Shown here: positions 37,293 to 49,278 of the stretch, in pieces
How the letters are laid out: each line of letters opens with the position of its first letter
Position numbering within the stretch: the stretch's first letter is position 1
Assembly (NCBI RefSeq): GCF_902832885.1
Contig: NZ_CADFDK010000012.1
Location: 1-64,000 of the forward strand
DNA from: Burkholderia seminalis DSM 23518
Lineage (GTDB): Bacteria; Pseudomonadota; Gammaproteobacteria; Burkholderiales; Burkholderiaceae
DNA: 64,000 bases
Direction: 5' to 3'
Notes under the pieces: generated by a model
The model's input: only the letters and a program-made list of their open reading frames with translations
The model's database searches: none
Told to the model about the DNA's origin: nothing
Program-made: the position numbers and the translations under genes

Positions 37293-38159
37293 ATGCCCGC
37301 CAGCCCGCTTCCCGACGACGATCTCGCCGACTCCGACACCGATGACGCCGCTTCCGGCGAGCACGGGGAGAAAGTCCGTTCCGGCATCCAGTCGATCGAG
37401 GTCGGCTTCCGCCTGCTCGACGTGCTGACGAGCGAGCCGCGCGCGATGATGCTGCGCGATCTCGCGCAGCGCGCGGGCATGAGTCCCGCGAAGGCGCACC
37501 GCTACCTCGTCAGCTTCTCGCGGCTCGGCGTCGTGTCGCAGGACCCGGTGTCCGGCCGCTACGAGCTGGGCGGTTTCGCGCTGCAGATGGGGCTCGCGCG
37601 GCTCGCGCGCGTCGACGGCGTGAAGCTCGCGCGGATCGCGCTGACCGAATTCCGCGACCGCCTCGACCAGACGGTCGGTATCGCGGTGTGGGGCAACCAG
37701 GGGCCGACGATCGTGCACTGGATGGAATCGAGCCATCCGGCGAAGGCGTCGCTGAAGCTCGGCGACGTGATGCCGCTGCTCGGCTCGGCGACGGGCCTGC
37801 TGTTCGCCGCGTACCTGCCGCGCGGCAAGACCGCCGCGATGCTCGAGCGCGAACTCGCCGATACGCGCCGCTCGCCGCACCACGGCGGCCCGCGCACGCT
37901 CGACGAGGTCGACGCGGTGCTCGCCGACGTGCGCCGGCACGAAGCCGCGCGCGTCGAAGGGATGCTGCTGCCGACGATCCACGCGTTCTGCATGCCGGTA
38001 TTCGATGCGGTCGGCGAACTCGCGCTCGCGCTCGTCGCGCTCGGCCAGGAAGGCTCGTTCGACATCGCGTGGGGCGGCGAGATCGACACCGCGCTGCGCG
38101 CATGCGCGCGGAAACTGTCTTACGAACTCGGCTATAGTCCCGACGCACGCGACGCCTGA
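37293..38159 (+). CDS. IclR-family transcriptional regulator
   Basis: A 288-residue regulator. The winged helix-turn-helix is at about 27-90 (SIEVGFRLLDVL, LRDLAQRAGMSPAKAHRYLVSFSRLGVV) and the effector (GAF-like) domain at about 105-280. The ATG at 37293 is preferred over a TTG two codons earlier. It is divergent from the FAH-family gene, the usual arrangement for IclR proteins and the aromatic-catabolism genes they control. The inducer is unknown. Confidence 0.92.
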   Translation: MPASPLPDDDLADSDTDDAASGEHGEKVRSGIQSIEVGFRLLDVLTSEPRAMMLRDLAQRAGMSPAKAHRYLVSFSRLGVVSQDPVSGRYELGGFALQMGLARLARVDGVKLARIALTEFRDRLDQTVGIAVWGNQGPTIVHWMESSHPAKASLKLGDVMPLLGSATGLLFAAYLPRGKTAAMLERELADTRRSPHHGGPRTLDEVDAVLADVRRHEAARVEGMLLPTIHAFCMPVFDAVGELALALVALGQEGSFDIAWGGEIDTALRACARKLSYELGYSPDARDA

Positions 38160-38266
38160 CGCACCGGTACACGTCTCGCATCGCGAACGCGCAGCGCATC
38201 CGACGGTCCGATTCCTGTGGCGCGCTTGCGCGCCCGACGTCACGCGACCGCCCCGATCCTGTTCCG

Positions 38267-39532
38267 ATGCCCATTCAGCCCGCCGACATCCGCCCGAGTC
38301 ACGCCCTGCCCCGCCGCTGGCTGCGCGTGGCCGTCGCGCTCGTCGTCGTGCTGGTGCTGCATGCGCTCGCCGCCGTCTGGCTTATGCGCAGCCGCGAATC
38401 GTTCACGCCGCCGCCCGCCGAAATCCCCGTGCAGATCGAGCTGCTGAAACCGCGGCCGATCGAGCGCCAGCCTGCCCCGCCGGCGCCGAAGCCGGTCGAA
38501 CGCCCGGCCCCCGCCACGCCCAGGGCTGCCGCGCCGAAACCCGCGCCGGCGCCCGAGCCGGTCCTCACGTCGACGCAGACGGCCGAGCACGGCGAACCGC
38601 CGCCTGCCGCCACGTCGGCGGCGAGCGGCGTACCGGGTGCGTCGGGCGCGCAAGCCGCATCGGCCGCCGGCGCCGGCAGCGCCGCGACGCCGGGCCCCGC
38701 GACGAGCGGCGTGAAGTTCGCCGCGCCGCCGTCCGGCGACCTGCAATACGACACGTTCTACAACGGGATGCAGAACATGATCGGCACGATCCGCTGGCGC
38801 ACCGACGGGCACACGTACGACCTGTCGGTGTCGATGCCCGTGCCGTTCGTCGGCCCGTTCACCTATCGCAGCGAAGGCCGCATCGACGCGTTCGGCATCG
38901 CGCCCGACCGTTACGTCGAGAAGCGCGGCAAGCGGCCGGAAGACATCGCGATCTTCAACCGCGAGATCCGGCAGGTCGTGTTCACGCGCACGCCGAACAA
39001 CGCACCGCTGCCCGACGGCGTGCAGGACCGCTTCAGCATGCTGATGCAGTTGTCGGGGCTCGTGCGCGGCAATCCGTCCGCGTACAAGCCGGGCGTCACG
39101 CAGCAGTTCTTCGTGATCGACAACAACAGCGGCGAGACCTGGCCGATCGCCGTGATCGGCGACGAGCAGGTGCAGACGCAGGCCGGCATTATCGACGCGC
39201 GGCACTTCATGCGCCTGCCGCGCCGGGACGGCGATACGCGCCGCATCGACATGTGGCTCGCGCCGTCGCTCGGCTGGCTGCCCGCGCGGCTCATGCAGAC
39301 CGAGCCGAACGGCGCGCAGATCGAGCTGGTGTGGCATGGCCGCCTCGCGGCGCCGAGCGTGCCGGCCGACGCCGCGCCGCCGGGCGGCGCAACGAACGCG
39401 CCCGCCGATGCGCCGGCGCCGGGGGCCTCGCCCACACCGGCCGCGGAACCGGCCCAACCGGTGCCGCCGGCCGCCGTGCAACCGCCCGCCCAACCGGCTG
39501 CGCCGCCGGCTGCTTCGACTGTCACACAGTGA
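38267..39532 (+). CDS. DUF3108 domain-containing protein, membrane-anchored
   Basis: A 421-residue protein with one N-terminal membrane segment (about 20-40, VALVVVLVLHALAAVWL), a Pro/Ala-rich linker (45-150), a DUF3108 beta-rich domain (about 155-370, LQYDTFYNGMQNMIGTIRWRTDGHTYDLSVS) and a second Pro/Ala-rich tail. The short TonB-like proline stretch suggests it spans the periplasm. Function is unknown. It follows the IclR gene by 107 bp, with TATAGT at 38133-38138 as a possible -10 inside the end of that gene. Confidence 0.8.
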   Translation: MPIQPADIRPSHALPRRWLRVAVALVVVLVLHALAAVWLMRSRESFTPPPAEIPVQIELLKPRPIERQPAPPAPKPVERPAPATPRAAAPKPAPAPEPVLTSTQTAEHGEPPPAATSAASGVPGASGAQAASAAGAGSAATPGPATSGVKFAAPPSGDLQYDTFYNGMQNMIGTIRWRTDGHTYDLSVSMPVPFVGPFTYRSEGRIDAFGIAPDRYVEKRGKRPEDIAIFNREIRQVVFTRTPNNAPLPDGVQDRFSMLMQLSGLVRGNPSAYKPGVTQQFFVIDNNSGETWPIAVIGDEQVQTQAGIIDARHFMRLPRRDGDTRRIDMWLAPSLGWLPARLMQTEPNGAQIELVWHGRLAAPSVPADAAPPGGATNAPADAPAPGASPTPAAEPAQPVPPAAVQPPAQPAAPPAASTVTQ

Positions 39533-39786
39533 ACCCGCGCGTAAGCGCACGCGATTCGGCAATTTCGACCGATTACAGATTCCCGTGAAATGGCCGATGA
39601 CACTCTTTAACAACTATTTCCGTCCACCGGCAGACAATGGGAAACGTTTCATCGATATCGGCTTCTAACCGATACACCCCACGCAAACGGGAACGGGGTG
39701 TGCAGCGCAAGCCCCTTGAAACCGGCAAGGCTCGCCCCACCTAGGGGACAACAAGGCCAGATGCCACTGCGAAGAGGAGTGCCGCC

Positions 39787-40044
39787 ATGCAAATGATCTA
39801 CAACAGCCCCAACTACTGCGTCGTCGAATTCGCGCCGCAGGCCGGCCATCATCTGATGAATGCCGGCGGATACGAAATCGTCGACAAGAACGCGCAGCGC
39901 GAAATCTTCATCGACGGCGAGCTTGCCGAACGATTCCGCGCACACGTGAAGCAATTGATCGAGGATGAGCCGTCGCTCGACGAGGTCGACGAATTCCTCG
40001 GACAATTCGACAGCCTGATGATGATGCCCGTCGTGCTGCACTGA
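39787..40044 (+). CDS. DUF3567 family protein
   Basis: An 85-residue acidic cytosolic protein of the DUF3567 family, which is restricted largely to beta-proteobacteria. MQMIYNSPNYCVVEF and the DEPSLDEVDEFLGQFD segment are characteristic. Function unknown. A purine-rich AAGAGG lies upstream of the ATG. It stands alone between the DUF3108 gene and metH, followed by its own terminator. Confidence 0.85.
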   Translation: MQMIYNSPNYCVVEFAPQAGHHLMNAGGYEIVDKNAQREIFIDGELAERFRAHVKQLIEDEPSLDEVDEFLGQFDSLMMMPVVLH

Positions 40045-40123
40045 CGACCCGCGGCCCGGCGCCTCGTGCGGCCGGGCCATTCGCCGCGCACGCCGCGCGG
40101 CCCCCGCGAGCACTCCGATCACG

Positions 40124-40152
40124 CCCCCGCCCGGTTCGCCGGCGGGGGTTTT
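40124..40152 (+). terminator. Rho-independent terminator after the DUF3567 gene
   Basis: GC-rich stem (CCCCCG at 40124 pairing with CGGGGG ending at 40148, one bulged base) closed by a TTCG tetraloop and followed by TTTT (40149-40152). Confidence 0.75.
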
Positions 40153-40207
40153 CATTTGGCGGGCCGCCCGCGCGGCGCAAGGCCGGGCGGCGCTCAGGCG
40201 CACCGGC

Positions 40208-40213
40208 TACAAT
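40208..40213 (+). promoter_or_regulatory. -10 box of the metH operon
   Basis: TACAAT in the context GGCTACAATGGCG, 32 bp before the first metH start. No clear -35. No cobalamin riboswitch motif is visible between the terminator and the gene. Confidence 0.4.
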
Positions 40214-40245
40214 GGCGGTTTTCCGTCTTCGCCGGTCTTCCGCCC

Positions 40246-41313
40246 ATGTCTGCGACCCCTCTCGCCGCTTCCGTCCCGCTCGACGCGCCCTACACGCGCG
40301 GCGCCGCACTGCCCGCGCTGCTGAAATCGCGCATCCTGATCCTCGACGGCGCGATGGGCACGATGATCCAGCGCTACAAGCTCGACGAAGCCGCATATCG
40401 CGGCGAGCGCTTCAAGGATTTCCCGCGCGACATCAAGGGCAACAACGAACTGCTGTCGCTCACGCAGCCGCAGATCATCCGCGAGATCCACGACCAGTAC
40501 TTCGCGGCCGGCGCCGACATCGTCGAGACCAACACGTTCGGCGCGACGACCGTCGCGCAGGCCGACTACGGGATGGAAGATCTCGTCGTCGAGATGAACG
40601 TCGAGTCGGCGAAGCTCGCGCGCGAATCGGCCGCGAAATACGCGACGCCGGACAAGCCGCGCTTCGTCGCGGGCGCGATCGGGCCGACGCCGAAGACGGC
40701 CAGCATCTCGCCCGACGTCAACGATCCGGGCGCGCGCAACGTCACGTTCGACGAGCTGCGCACGTCGTACTACCAGCAGGCGAAGGCGCTGCTCGACGGC
40801 GGCGTCGACCTGTTCCTCGTCGAGACGATCTTCGACACGCTGAACGCGAAGGCCGCGCTGTTCGCGCTCGACGAGCTGTTCGAGGATACCGGCGAGCGCC
40901 TGCCGATCATGATCTCGGGCACCGTCACCGACGCGTCGGGCCGGATCCTGTCGGGCCAGACGGTCGAGGCGTTCTGGAATTCGCTGCGCCATGCGAAGCC
41001 GCTCACGTTCGGCCTGAACTGCGCGCTCGGCGCGGCGCTGATGCGCCCGTACATCGCCGAGCTCGCGAAGCTGTGCGACACCTACGTGTCGTGCTACCCG
41101 AACGCGGGCCTGCCGAACCCGATGAGCGATACCGGCTTCGACGAAACGCCGGACGTCACGTCGGGCCTGCTGAAGGAATTCGCGCAGGCCGGGCTCGTGA
41201 ACCTCGCGGGCGGCTGCTGCGGCACGACGCCCGAACACATCGCCGAAATCGCGAAGGCGCTCGCCGACGTGAAGCCGCGCCGCTGGCCGAACCAGTACAG
41301 CGACAACGCCTGA
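40246..41313 (+). CDS. metH: Methionine synthase, homocysteine-binding subunit (MetH N-terminal part)
   Basis: A 355-residue protein equal to the first module of cobalamin-dependent methionine synthase. The homocysteine-binding barrel has its zinc ligands Cys259 (GLNCALG) and Cys324-Cys325 ([10 protein letters not shown]). In E. coli this module is fused to the rest of a 1227-residue enzyme. Here it ends with a normal TGA, and the remaining modules are encoded 39 bp later in another frame. The two proteins presumably assemble or meet transiently for methyl transfer. The N-terminus is MSATPLAAS, with no strong ribosome site. Confidence 0.95.
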   Translation: MSATPLAASVPLDAPYTRGAALPALLKSRILILDGAMGTMIQRYKLDEAAYRGERFKDFPRDIKGNNELLSLTQPQIIREIHDQYFAAGADIVETNTFGATTVAQADYGMEDLVVEMNVESAKLARESAAKYATPDKPRFVAGAIGPTPKTASISPDVNDPGARNVTFDELRTSYYQQAKALLDGGVDLFLVETIFDTLNAKAALFALDELFEDTGERLPIMISGTVTDASGRILSGQTVEAFWNSLRHAKPLTFGLNCALGAALMRPYIAELAKLCDTYVSCYPNAGLPNPMSDTGFDETPDVTSGLLKEFAQAGLVNLAGGCCGTTPEHIAEIAKALADVKPRRWPNQYSDNA

Positions 41314-41352
41314 CCGCCCCCCACGTCCTTCATCACCAGAATTCGCACCGCC

Positions 41353-44070
<2,718 letters not shown>

Positions 44071-44115
44071 TCGACGCGGACGGGCGGCCACCCGCCCGTT
44101 TGATCAGACAAAAGA

Positions 44116-44146
44116 AAAAGCCCGCGTTCGAGCGGGCTTTTTCTTG
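44116..44146. terminator. Bidirectional rho-independent terminator between metH and the DUF1840 gene
   Basis: Stem AAAAGCCCGC (44116-44125) and GCGGGCTTTT (44132-44141), 6-base loop. The U-run works in both directions, between the plus metH end and the minus DUF1840 end. A weaker hairpin (CGGGCGG/CCGCCCG, 44081-44098) precedes it. Confidence 0.85.
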
Positions 44147-44181
44147 CGTTGCCGGTCTTTCGACCTGCCGGGCAACGAAGC

Positions 44182-44505
44182 TCAGAAGCCCCAGTGCACG
44201 TCGGCCTCGCCGGCCTTCGCCTCGCGCAGCATCGTGAGGAACGGCGCGACGCGCTGTGCCAGGCTCGGCGGCACTTCGTGGTGCGCGTGGTCGGCTTCGT
44301 CCTCGTGGAAATGGCCGGCATGCTCGGCGCGTTCCTGCTTCGCCTGCGCAACGGCGCCTTCCAGCTTGGCGATCGCGTGGTCCAGCTCGTCGTGCGTAAT
44401 CACACCGCGCTCGCCCAGCTGCTTGCCGACGAGGCCCAGCACGTACACGGCGAAATCCTTCAGCACGTCGAGATCCTGTGCCGCCTTGCTCTTGAACGTA
44501 ATCAT
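44182..44505 (-). CDS. DUF1840 family protein
   Basis: A 107-residue cytosolic protein of the DUF1840 family, found mainly in Burkholderiales. MITFKSKAAQDLDVLKDFAVYVLGLVG is the conserved N-terminus, and a His/Glu-rich stretch (HAGHFHEDEADHAHHE) in the second half could bind metal. Function unknown. The start at 44505 has AGGGAA upstream on the minus strand. A longer frame to 44688 adds poorly conserved Pro/Arg-rich sequence. Confidence 0.82.
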   Translation of the reverse strand: MITFKSKAAQDLDVLKDFAVYVLGLVGKQLGERGVITHDELDHAIAKLEGAVAQAKQERAEHAGHFHEDEADHAHHEVPPSLAQRVAPFLTMLREAKAGEADVHWGF

Positions 44506-44616
44506 GACAATTCCCTTTTCATCTTGTTGTGCCTGCGCGGCGCGGTTGGGGAACGCTGGCAGACCGGCGTCCGGCCTCGCGGACGCGGACCGCCTGAGCG
44601 GCATATTAGCACCTGT

Positions 44617-44622
44617 TAAAAT
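44617..44622 (+). promoter_or_regulatory. -10 box of argS
   Basis: TAAAAT in the context CTGTTAAAATTCTGCG, about 83 bp upstream of the argS start. It sits in a short AT-rich patch (CATATTAG) within GC-rich DNA. Confidence 0.45.
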
Positions 44623-44639
44623 TCTGCGATCCCTGAAAC

Positions 44640-44671
44640 GCGCGCTTAAAAAGCGCGCCGGCGGGCCGGCG
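44640..44671 (+). promoter_or_regulatory. Two overlapping hairpins in the argS leader
   Basis: Hairpin one is a perfect GCGCGCTT-AAA-AAGCGCGC (44640-44658). Hairpin two is CGCCGGC-GG-GCCGGCG (44656-44671), followed by TTT. They share three bases, so they cannot both form completely. This is the geometry of an attenuator, but no known argS leader mechanism is recognised. Confidence 0.35.
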
Positions 44672-44705
44672 TTTCCGGCCGCCACCAACGAAGCCTTCTA
44701 CCAGC

Positions 44706-46487
44706 ATGCTGCCAGCACACAAACAGACCCTCGAAGCCCTGCTCGCGGATAGCGTCAAGCAGGTCGCACACGCGCTGAAAGGCGCCGATGCGGCGTCCGT
44801 CGCCCCGACCATCACGCTGGAGCGTCCGAAGGTCGCCGCACACGGCGACGTCGCGTGCAACGTCGCGATGCAGCTCGCCAAGCCGCTCGGCACGAACCCG
44901 CGCCAGCTCGCCGAACAGATCGTCGCCGCGCTCACCGCGCAGCCGGCCGCGCAAGGCCTCGTCGAAGCCGCCGAGATCGCCGGCCCCGGCTTCATCAACC
45001 TGCGCCTGTCGGCCGCCGCGAAGCAGGCGGTGATCGCCGCCGTGTTCGACCAGGGCCGCGCGTTCGGCACGTCGGATCGCGAAAAAGGCAAGCAAGTGTT
45101 GCTCGAATTCGTGTCGGCGAACCCGACCGGCCCGCTGCACGTCGGCCACGGCCGCCAGGCCGCGCTCGGCGACGTGCTCGCGAATGTGATCGCGAGCCAG
45201 GGCTACGCGGTGCACCGCGAGTTCTACTACAACGACGCCGGCGTGCAGATCGGCAACCTCGCGATCTCGACGCAGGCGCGCGCACGCGGCCTGAAGCCGG
45301 GCGACGCGGGCTGGCCGGAAGCCGCGTACAACGGCGAATACATCGCCGACATCGCACGCGACTTCCTGAACGGCGAGACGGTCGCCGCGTCGGACGGCGA
45401 ACCGGTCAAGGGCACGGGCGACGTCGAGGATCTCGACGCGATCCGCAAGTTCGCGGTCACGTACCTGCGTCGCGAGCAGGACATGGACCTGCAGGCGTTC
45501 GGCGTGAAGTTCGACCAGTACTACCTCGAGTCGTCGCTGTACAGCGAAGGCCGCGTCGAGAAGACGGTCGACGCGCTGATCAAGGCCGGCATGACCTACG
45601 AGCAGGACGGCGCGCTGTGGCTGCGCACGACCGACGAAGGCGACGACAAGGATCGCGTGATGCGCAAGTCGGACGGCACGTACACGTACTTCGTGCCGGA
45701 CGTCGCGTACCACGTGACGAAGTGGGAGCGCGGCTTCACGAAGGTGATCAACATCCAGGGCTCGGACCACCACGGCACGATCGCGCGCGTGCGCGCCGGC
45801 CTGCAGGGGCTGCACATCGGGATTCCGAAGGGCTATCCCGACTACGTGCTGCACAAGATGGTCACCGTGATGCGCGACGGCCAGGAAGTGAAGATCTCGA
45901 AGCGCGCGGGCAGCTACGTGACGGTGCGCGACCTGATCGAATGGTCGGGCGGCGCGGCGGCGGGCCAGGAAGCGGCACCCGACCTGATCGACGAGGCCAC
46001 CATCACGCGCGGCCGCGACGCGGTGCGCTTCTTCCTGATCTCGCGCAAGGCCGATACCGAATTCGTGTTCGACATCGACCTCGCGCTGAAACAGAACGAC
46101 GAAAACCCGGTCTATTACGTCCAGTACGCGCATGCGCGGATCTGCTCGGTGCTCAACGAACTGAAGTCGCGCTACAGCGTCGACGTCGCGCAGCTGCCGG
46201 GCGCCGACCTGTCGCAGCTGACGAGCGCGCAGGCGGCGTCGCTGATGCAGAAGCTGGCCGAGTACCCGGACATGCTCACGCACGCGGCGAACGAGCTGGC
46301 GCCGCACGCGGTCGCGTTCTACCTGCGCGATCTCGCTGGCGAATTCCACTCGTTCTACAATGCGGAGCGCGTCCTGGTCGACGACGAAGCGCCGCGCAAT
46401 GCGCGCGCCGCGCTGCTCGCCGCGACCCGGCAGGTGCTCGAGAACGGCCTGGCGGTGCTCGGCGTGTCCGCGCCCGCCAAGATGTAA
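44706..46487 (+). CDS. argS: Arginyl-tRNA synthetase
   Basis: A 593-residue class I aminoacyl-tRNA synthetase. It has an N-terminal tRNA-recognition domain (about 1-120), the HIGH motif as HVGH (145-148, within [12 protein letters not shown]), a KMSKS-equivalent [13 protein letters not shown] and a C-terminal anticodon-binding helical domain (DALR type, ending APAKM). Length and order are normal. Preceded by a long structured leader and followed by a strong terminator, so it is probably transcribed alone. Confidence 0.98.
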   Translation: MLPAHKQTLEALLADSVKQVAHALKGADAASVAPTITLERPKVAAHGDVACNVAMQLAKPLGTNPRQLAEQIVAALTAQPAAQGLVEAAEIAGPGFINLRLSAAAKQAVIAAVFDQGRAFGTSDREKGKQVLLEFVSANPTGPLHVGHGRQAALGDVLANVIASQGYAVHREFYYNDAGVQIGNLAISTQARARGLKPGDAGWPEAAYNGEYIADIARDFLNGETVAASDGEPVKGTGDVEDLDAIRKFAVTYLRREQDMDLQAFGVKFDQYYLESSLYSEGRVEKTVDALIKAGMTYEQDGALWLRTTDEGDDKDRVMRKSDGTYTYFVPDVAYHVTKWERGFTKVINIQGSDHHGTIARVRAGLQGLHIGIPKGYPDYVLHKMVTVMRDGQEVKISKRAGSYVTVRDLIEWSGGAAAGQEAAPDLIDEATITRGRDAVRFFLISRKADTEFVFDIDLALKQNDENPVYYVQYAHARICSVLNELKSRYSVDVAQLPGADLSQLTSAQAASLMQKLAEYPDMLTHAANELAPHAVAFYLRDLAGEFHSFYNAERVLVDDEAPRNARAALLAATRQVLENGLAVLGVSAPAKM

Positions 46488-46510
46488 GCAGCCCGATCCG
46501 GGCAGCGAAT

Positions 46511-46539
46511 GGCCGCGGCAGCGCCTGCCGCGGCCTTTT
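46511..46539 (+). terminator. Rho-independent terminator of argS
   Basis: Perfect 11-bp stem GGCCGCGGCAG (46511-46521) and CTGCCGCGGCC (46525-46535), CGC loop, then TTTT. Confidence 0.9.
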
Positions 46540-46568
46540 CACGATTCTTTTTGCAGGTGACTCAAGCA

Positions 46569-47456
46569 ATGGCACAACCACGCCGAACTTCGAAGCAATC
46601 GAAACAAGCCGGAGGGACATTTCTTGGAATCGTGCTGGGCCTGATCGTCGGCCTGGCGATCGCCGTGGTGGTGGCGCTCTACATCACGCGTTCGCCGTCT
46701 CCGTTCGTGTCGAAGGTCGCGCCGCCGCCGGCCGACAACGGCGCGAGCCAGCCGCAGCAGTTCGACCCGAACCGCGCGCTGCAGGGCAAGACGCCCGGCC
46801 AGCCGGTGCCGCAGGCCGCGCAGCCCGCACCGCCGAACACCGCGCCCGGCCAGGCCGCGAACCAGACCCAGGGCAGCCTGCTGCCCGAGCCGCAGATCGT
46901 CGAGGTGCCGCCGTCGGGCAACCCGAACGGCACCAGCGGTTCGAACAACACCGCGGCATCGAACAATACGTCGTCGGGCAACGGCGTCGCCGTCGCACCG
47001 AAGCCGGCCGACACCACGCCGCCGCCGAAGAAGACGCAACAGGCGCAGCAACAGCAGCAAGGCGGCGAGGATGACCTCGCACGCTTCGCCGCGCAGAAGC
47101 AGGCACAGCAGGCCGCCGCGCAAAAGCAGCAACAGCAGCTGGCCGCGAACACGCCGAAGCCGACGTCGTCGGCCGCCGCCGCGGCGGCCGCGAAGCCGCC
47201 GACCGCGAACGACGCGAACACCGGCTACTTCCTGCAAGTGGGCGCGTACAAGACCGAAGGCGACGCCGAGCAGCAGCGCGCGCGCCTCGGCTTCCAGGGC
47301 TTCGAGTCGAAGGTGTCGAAGCGCGACGTCAGCGGCGTGACCTATTTCCGCGTGCGCGTCGGCCCGTTCTCGAAGTTCGAGGATATGAACTCGGCCCGTC
47401 AGCGCCTGTCCGACGCAGGTGTCGACACGGCTGTGATCCGCTTCACGAAGCAGTAA
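46569..47456 (+). CDS. SPOR domain protein (FtsN-like)
   Basis: A 295-residue bitopic inner-membrane protein. It has a short basic cytoplasmic start, a membrane segment (about 18-40, GIVLGLIVGLAIAVVVALYI), a long Gln/Pro/Ala/Asn-rich periplasmic linker (45-215) and a SPOR domain at the C-terminus (about 222-295, GYFLQVGAYKTEGDAEQQRARLG). SPOR domains bind denuded septal peptidoglycan, so a role in cell division like FtsN is likely. Placement after argS and before dsbA is common in beta-proteobacteria. Confidence 0.9.
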   Translation: MAQPRRTSKQSKQAGGTFLGIVLGLIVGLAIAVVVALYITRSPSPFVSKVAPPPADNGASQPQQFDPNRALQGKTPGQPVPQAAQPAPPNTAPGQAANQTQGSLLPEPQIVEVPPSGNPNGTSGSNNTAASNNTSSGNGVAVAPKPADTTPPPKKTQQAQQQQQGGEDDLARFAAQKQAQQAAAQKQQQQLAANTPKPTSSAAAAAAAKPPTANDANTGYFLQVGAYKTEGDAEQQRARLGFQGFESKVSKRDVSGVTYFRVRVGPFSKFEDMNSARQRLSDAGVDTAVIRFTKQ

Positions 47457-47526
47457 GCCAACCGGCCGAGCCCACGCAGAACCCGTTACGTTCCGTAACC
47501 CGAGCAACTGATTCGACGTTCACAAC

Positions 47527-48165
47527 ATGAAAAAACTGCTTAGCACGCTCCTTCTGTCCCTGGGCCTGGCCGCCGGCCTCGTCCACGCTTCGCCCGCCGC
47601 GCCGGTCGCCGGCAAGGACTTCGAGGTGATGAAGTCGCCGCAGCCGGCGTCCGCGCCGGCCGGCAAGGTCGAGGTGATCGAGTTCTTCTGGTACGGCTGC
47701 CCGCACTGCTACGAATTCGAGCCGACGATCGAGGCCTGGGTGAAGAAACAGGGCAACAACATCGACTTCAAGCGCGTGCCGGTCGCGTTCCGCGACGACT
47801 TCGTTCCGCACTCGAAACTGTTCTACGCGGTGTCCGCGCTCGGCATCGTCGAGAAGGTCACGCCGGCGATCTTCAACGCGATCCACAAGCAGAAGAACTA
47901 CCTGCTGACGCCGCAGGCGCAGGCCGACTTCCTGGCCACGCAAGGCGTCGACAAGAAGCAGTTCATGGACGCGTACAACTCGTTCAGCGTGCAGGGCGAG
48001 GTGAACCAGTCGGCCAAGCTGTTGAAGGACTACGCGATCGACGGCGTGCCGACGGTCGTCGTCCAGGGCAAGTACAAGACGGGCCCCGCCTACACGAACA
48101 GCATCCCGGGCACGGCCCAGGTGCTCGACTTCCTCGTGAAGCAGGTTCAGGACAAGAAGCTCTGA
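47527..48165 (+). CDS. dsbA: Thiol:disulfide interchange protein DsbA
   Basis: A 212-residue periplasmic oxidase that puts disulfide bonds into exported proteins, here likely including the pilins and chaperone. The signal peptide is 1-22. The thioredoxin-like active site Cys58-Pro-His-Cys61 is within FFWYGCPHC, and the cis-proline loop is GVPTVVV. The partner DsbB is not in this window. It is 70 bp after the SPOR gene and 19 bp before an SDR gene on the same strand. Confidence 0.97.
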   Translation: MKKLLSTLLLSLGLAAGLVHASPAAPVAGKDFEVMKSPQPASAPAGKVEVIEFFWYGCPHCYEFEPTIEAWVKKQGNNIDFKRVPVAFRDDFVPHSKLFYAVSALGIVEKVTPAIFNAIHKQKNYLLTPQAQADFLATQGVDKKQFMDAYNSFSVQGEVNQSAKLLKDYAIDGVPTVVVQGKYKTGPAYTNSIPGTAQVLDFLVKQVQDKKL

Positions 48166-48184
48166 TCCCCGTCCGCGCACCGGC

Positions 48185-48958
48185 ATGACTACTCCGCTGA
48201 AGGTCTTCATCACCGGTGCGTCGAGCGGCCTCGGCCTCGCGATGGCCGAGGAATACGCCCGCCAGGGCGCCACGCTCGCCCTCGTCGCGCGGCGCACCGA
48301 TGCCCTCGATGCGTTCGCGCGGCGCTTCCCCAAGCTGTCCATCTCCGTCTATTCCGCCGACGTGCGCGACGCCGACGCGCTCGCGACGGCCGCCGCGTCG
48401 TTCATCGCGACGCATGGCTGCCCCGACGTCGTGATCGCGAACGCGGGCATCAGCCAGGGCGCCGTCACGGGCCAGGGCGACCTCGCGACGTTCCGCGACG
48501 TGATGGACATCAACTACTACGGGATGGTCGCGACGTTCGAGCCGTTCGTCGGCCCGATGACGGCCGCCCGCCACGGCACGCTGGTCGGCGTCGCGAGTGT
48601 CGCCGGCGTGCGCGGCCTGCCGGGCTCCGGCGCGTACAGCGCGTCGAAATCGGCCGCGATCAAGTATCTCGAATCGCTGCGCGTCGAATTGCGCCCGGCC
48701 GGCGTCGGCGTCGTGACGATCGCGCCCGGCTACATCCGCACGCCGATGACCGCGCACAACCCGTACCGGATGCCGTTCCTGATGGACGCCGACCGCTTCG
48801 CCGCACGCGCGGCGCGCGCGATCGCGCGGCAGCACGCGTTCCGCGTGATTCCGTGGCAGATGGGCGTCGTCGCGAAGGTGCTGCACGTGCTGCCGCGCTG
48901 GCTGTACGACCGCCTGTTCGAAAAGGCGCCGCGCAAGCCGAAGGCCGGCGCGCACTGA
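48185..48958 (+). CDS. Short-chain dehydrogenase/reductase
   Basis: A 257-residue Rossmann-fold oxidoreductase. The cofactor loop TGASSGLG is at 10-17, NAG at 86-88, the catalytic Ser138 and Tyr151-x-x-x-Lys155 (YSASK). After the catalytic core comes a C-terminal stretch with weak hydrophobic character (WQMGVVAKVLHVLPRWLYDRLF), which may associate with a membrane. Substrate unknown. It starts 19 bp after dsbA and is probably co-transcribed with it. Confidence 0.92.
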   Translation: MTTPLKVFITGASSGLGLAMAEEYARQGATLALVARRTDALDAFARRFPKLSISVYSADVRDADALATAAASFIATHGCPDVVIANAGISQGAVTGQGDLATFRDVMDINYYGMVATFEPFVGPMTAARHGTLVGVASVAGVRGLPGSGAYSASKSAAIKYLESLRVELRPAGVGVVTIAPGYIRTPMTAHNPYRMPFLMDADRFAARAARAIARQHAFRVIPWQMGVVAKVLHVLPRWLYDRLFEKAPRKPKAGAH

Positions 48959-49278
48959 CGAGGCGTCGGCGCGGCCCGCGCGACGTGCGCCGGGCCGTAT
49001 CGTCGACGCGTCGGTTCCGCGTCACCTTCCGAGGCGCCCTCGCCGCGCCCGTCCGCTTCGCCGTCCGCCCGTCCCCCTCCCCGCGCCTGCGCCGCATCAA
49101 CACCCGTTCCGTCGCGAACGCAGCCGTTTTTCGGTCAATTCGCCGCGTTCCGGCGCCTTTTTTCACGCGTCGCGCGCTTTGACGGTATGCTATTCGCCAG
49201 CCGCGCCGGCCCTGCCCGCTTCCGGGCCGCGCCCGCATCCGTCACCCAGCAAAAAACACAAGCCACGTGGGAGATCCT
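48959..49278. other. Intergenic region, 320 bp
   Basis: No gene seen. A weak hairpin CGCCG-CGTTC-CGGCG followed by CC and TTTTTT (49141-49163) may end the dsbA-SDR transcript. A TATGCT near 49186 could be the -10 for the downstream binding-protein gene. Confidence 0.4.

Noticed and set aside
40045-40245. Possible cobalamin riboswitch upstream of metH
   Set aside because: Neither a B12-box nor the conserved core was seen. The space is mostly a terminator and a -10 box.
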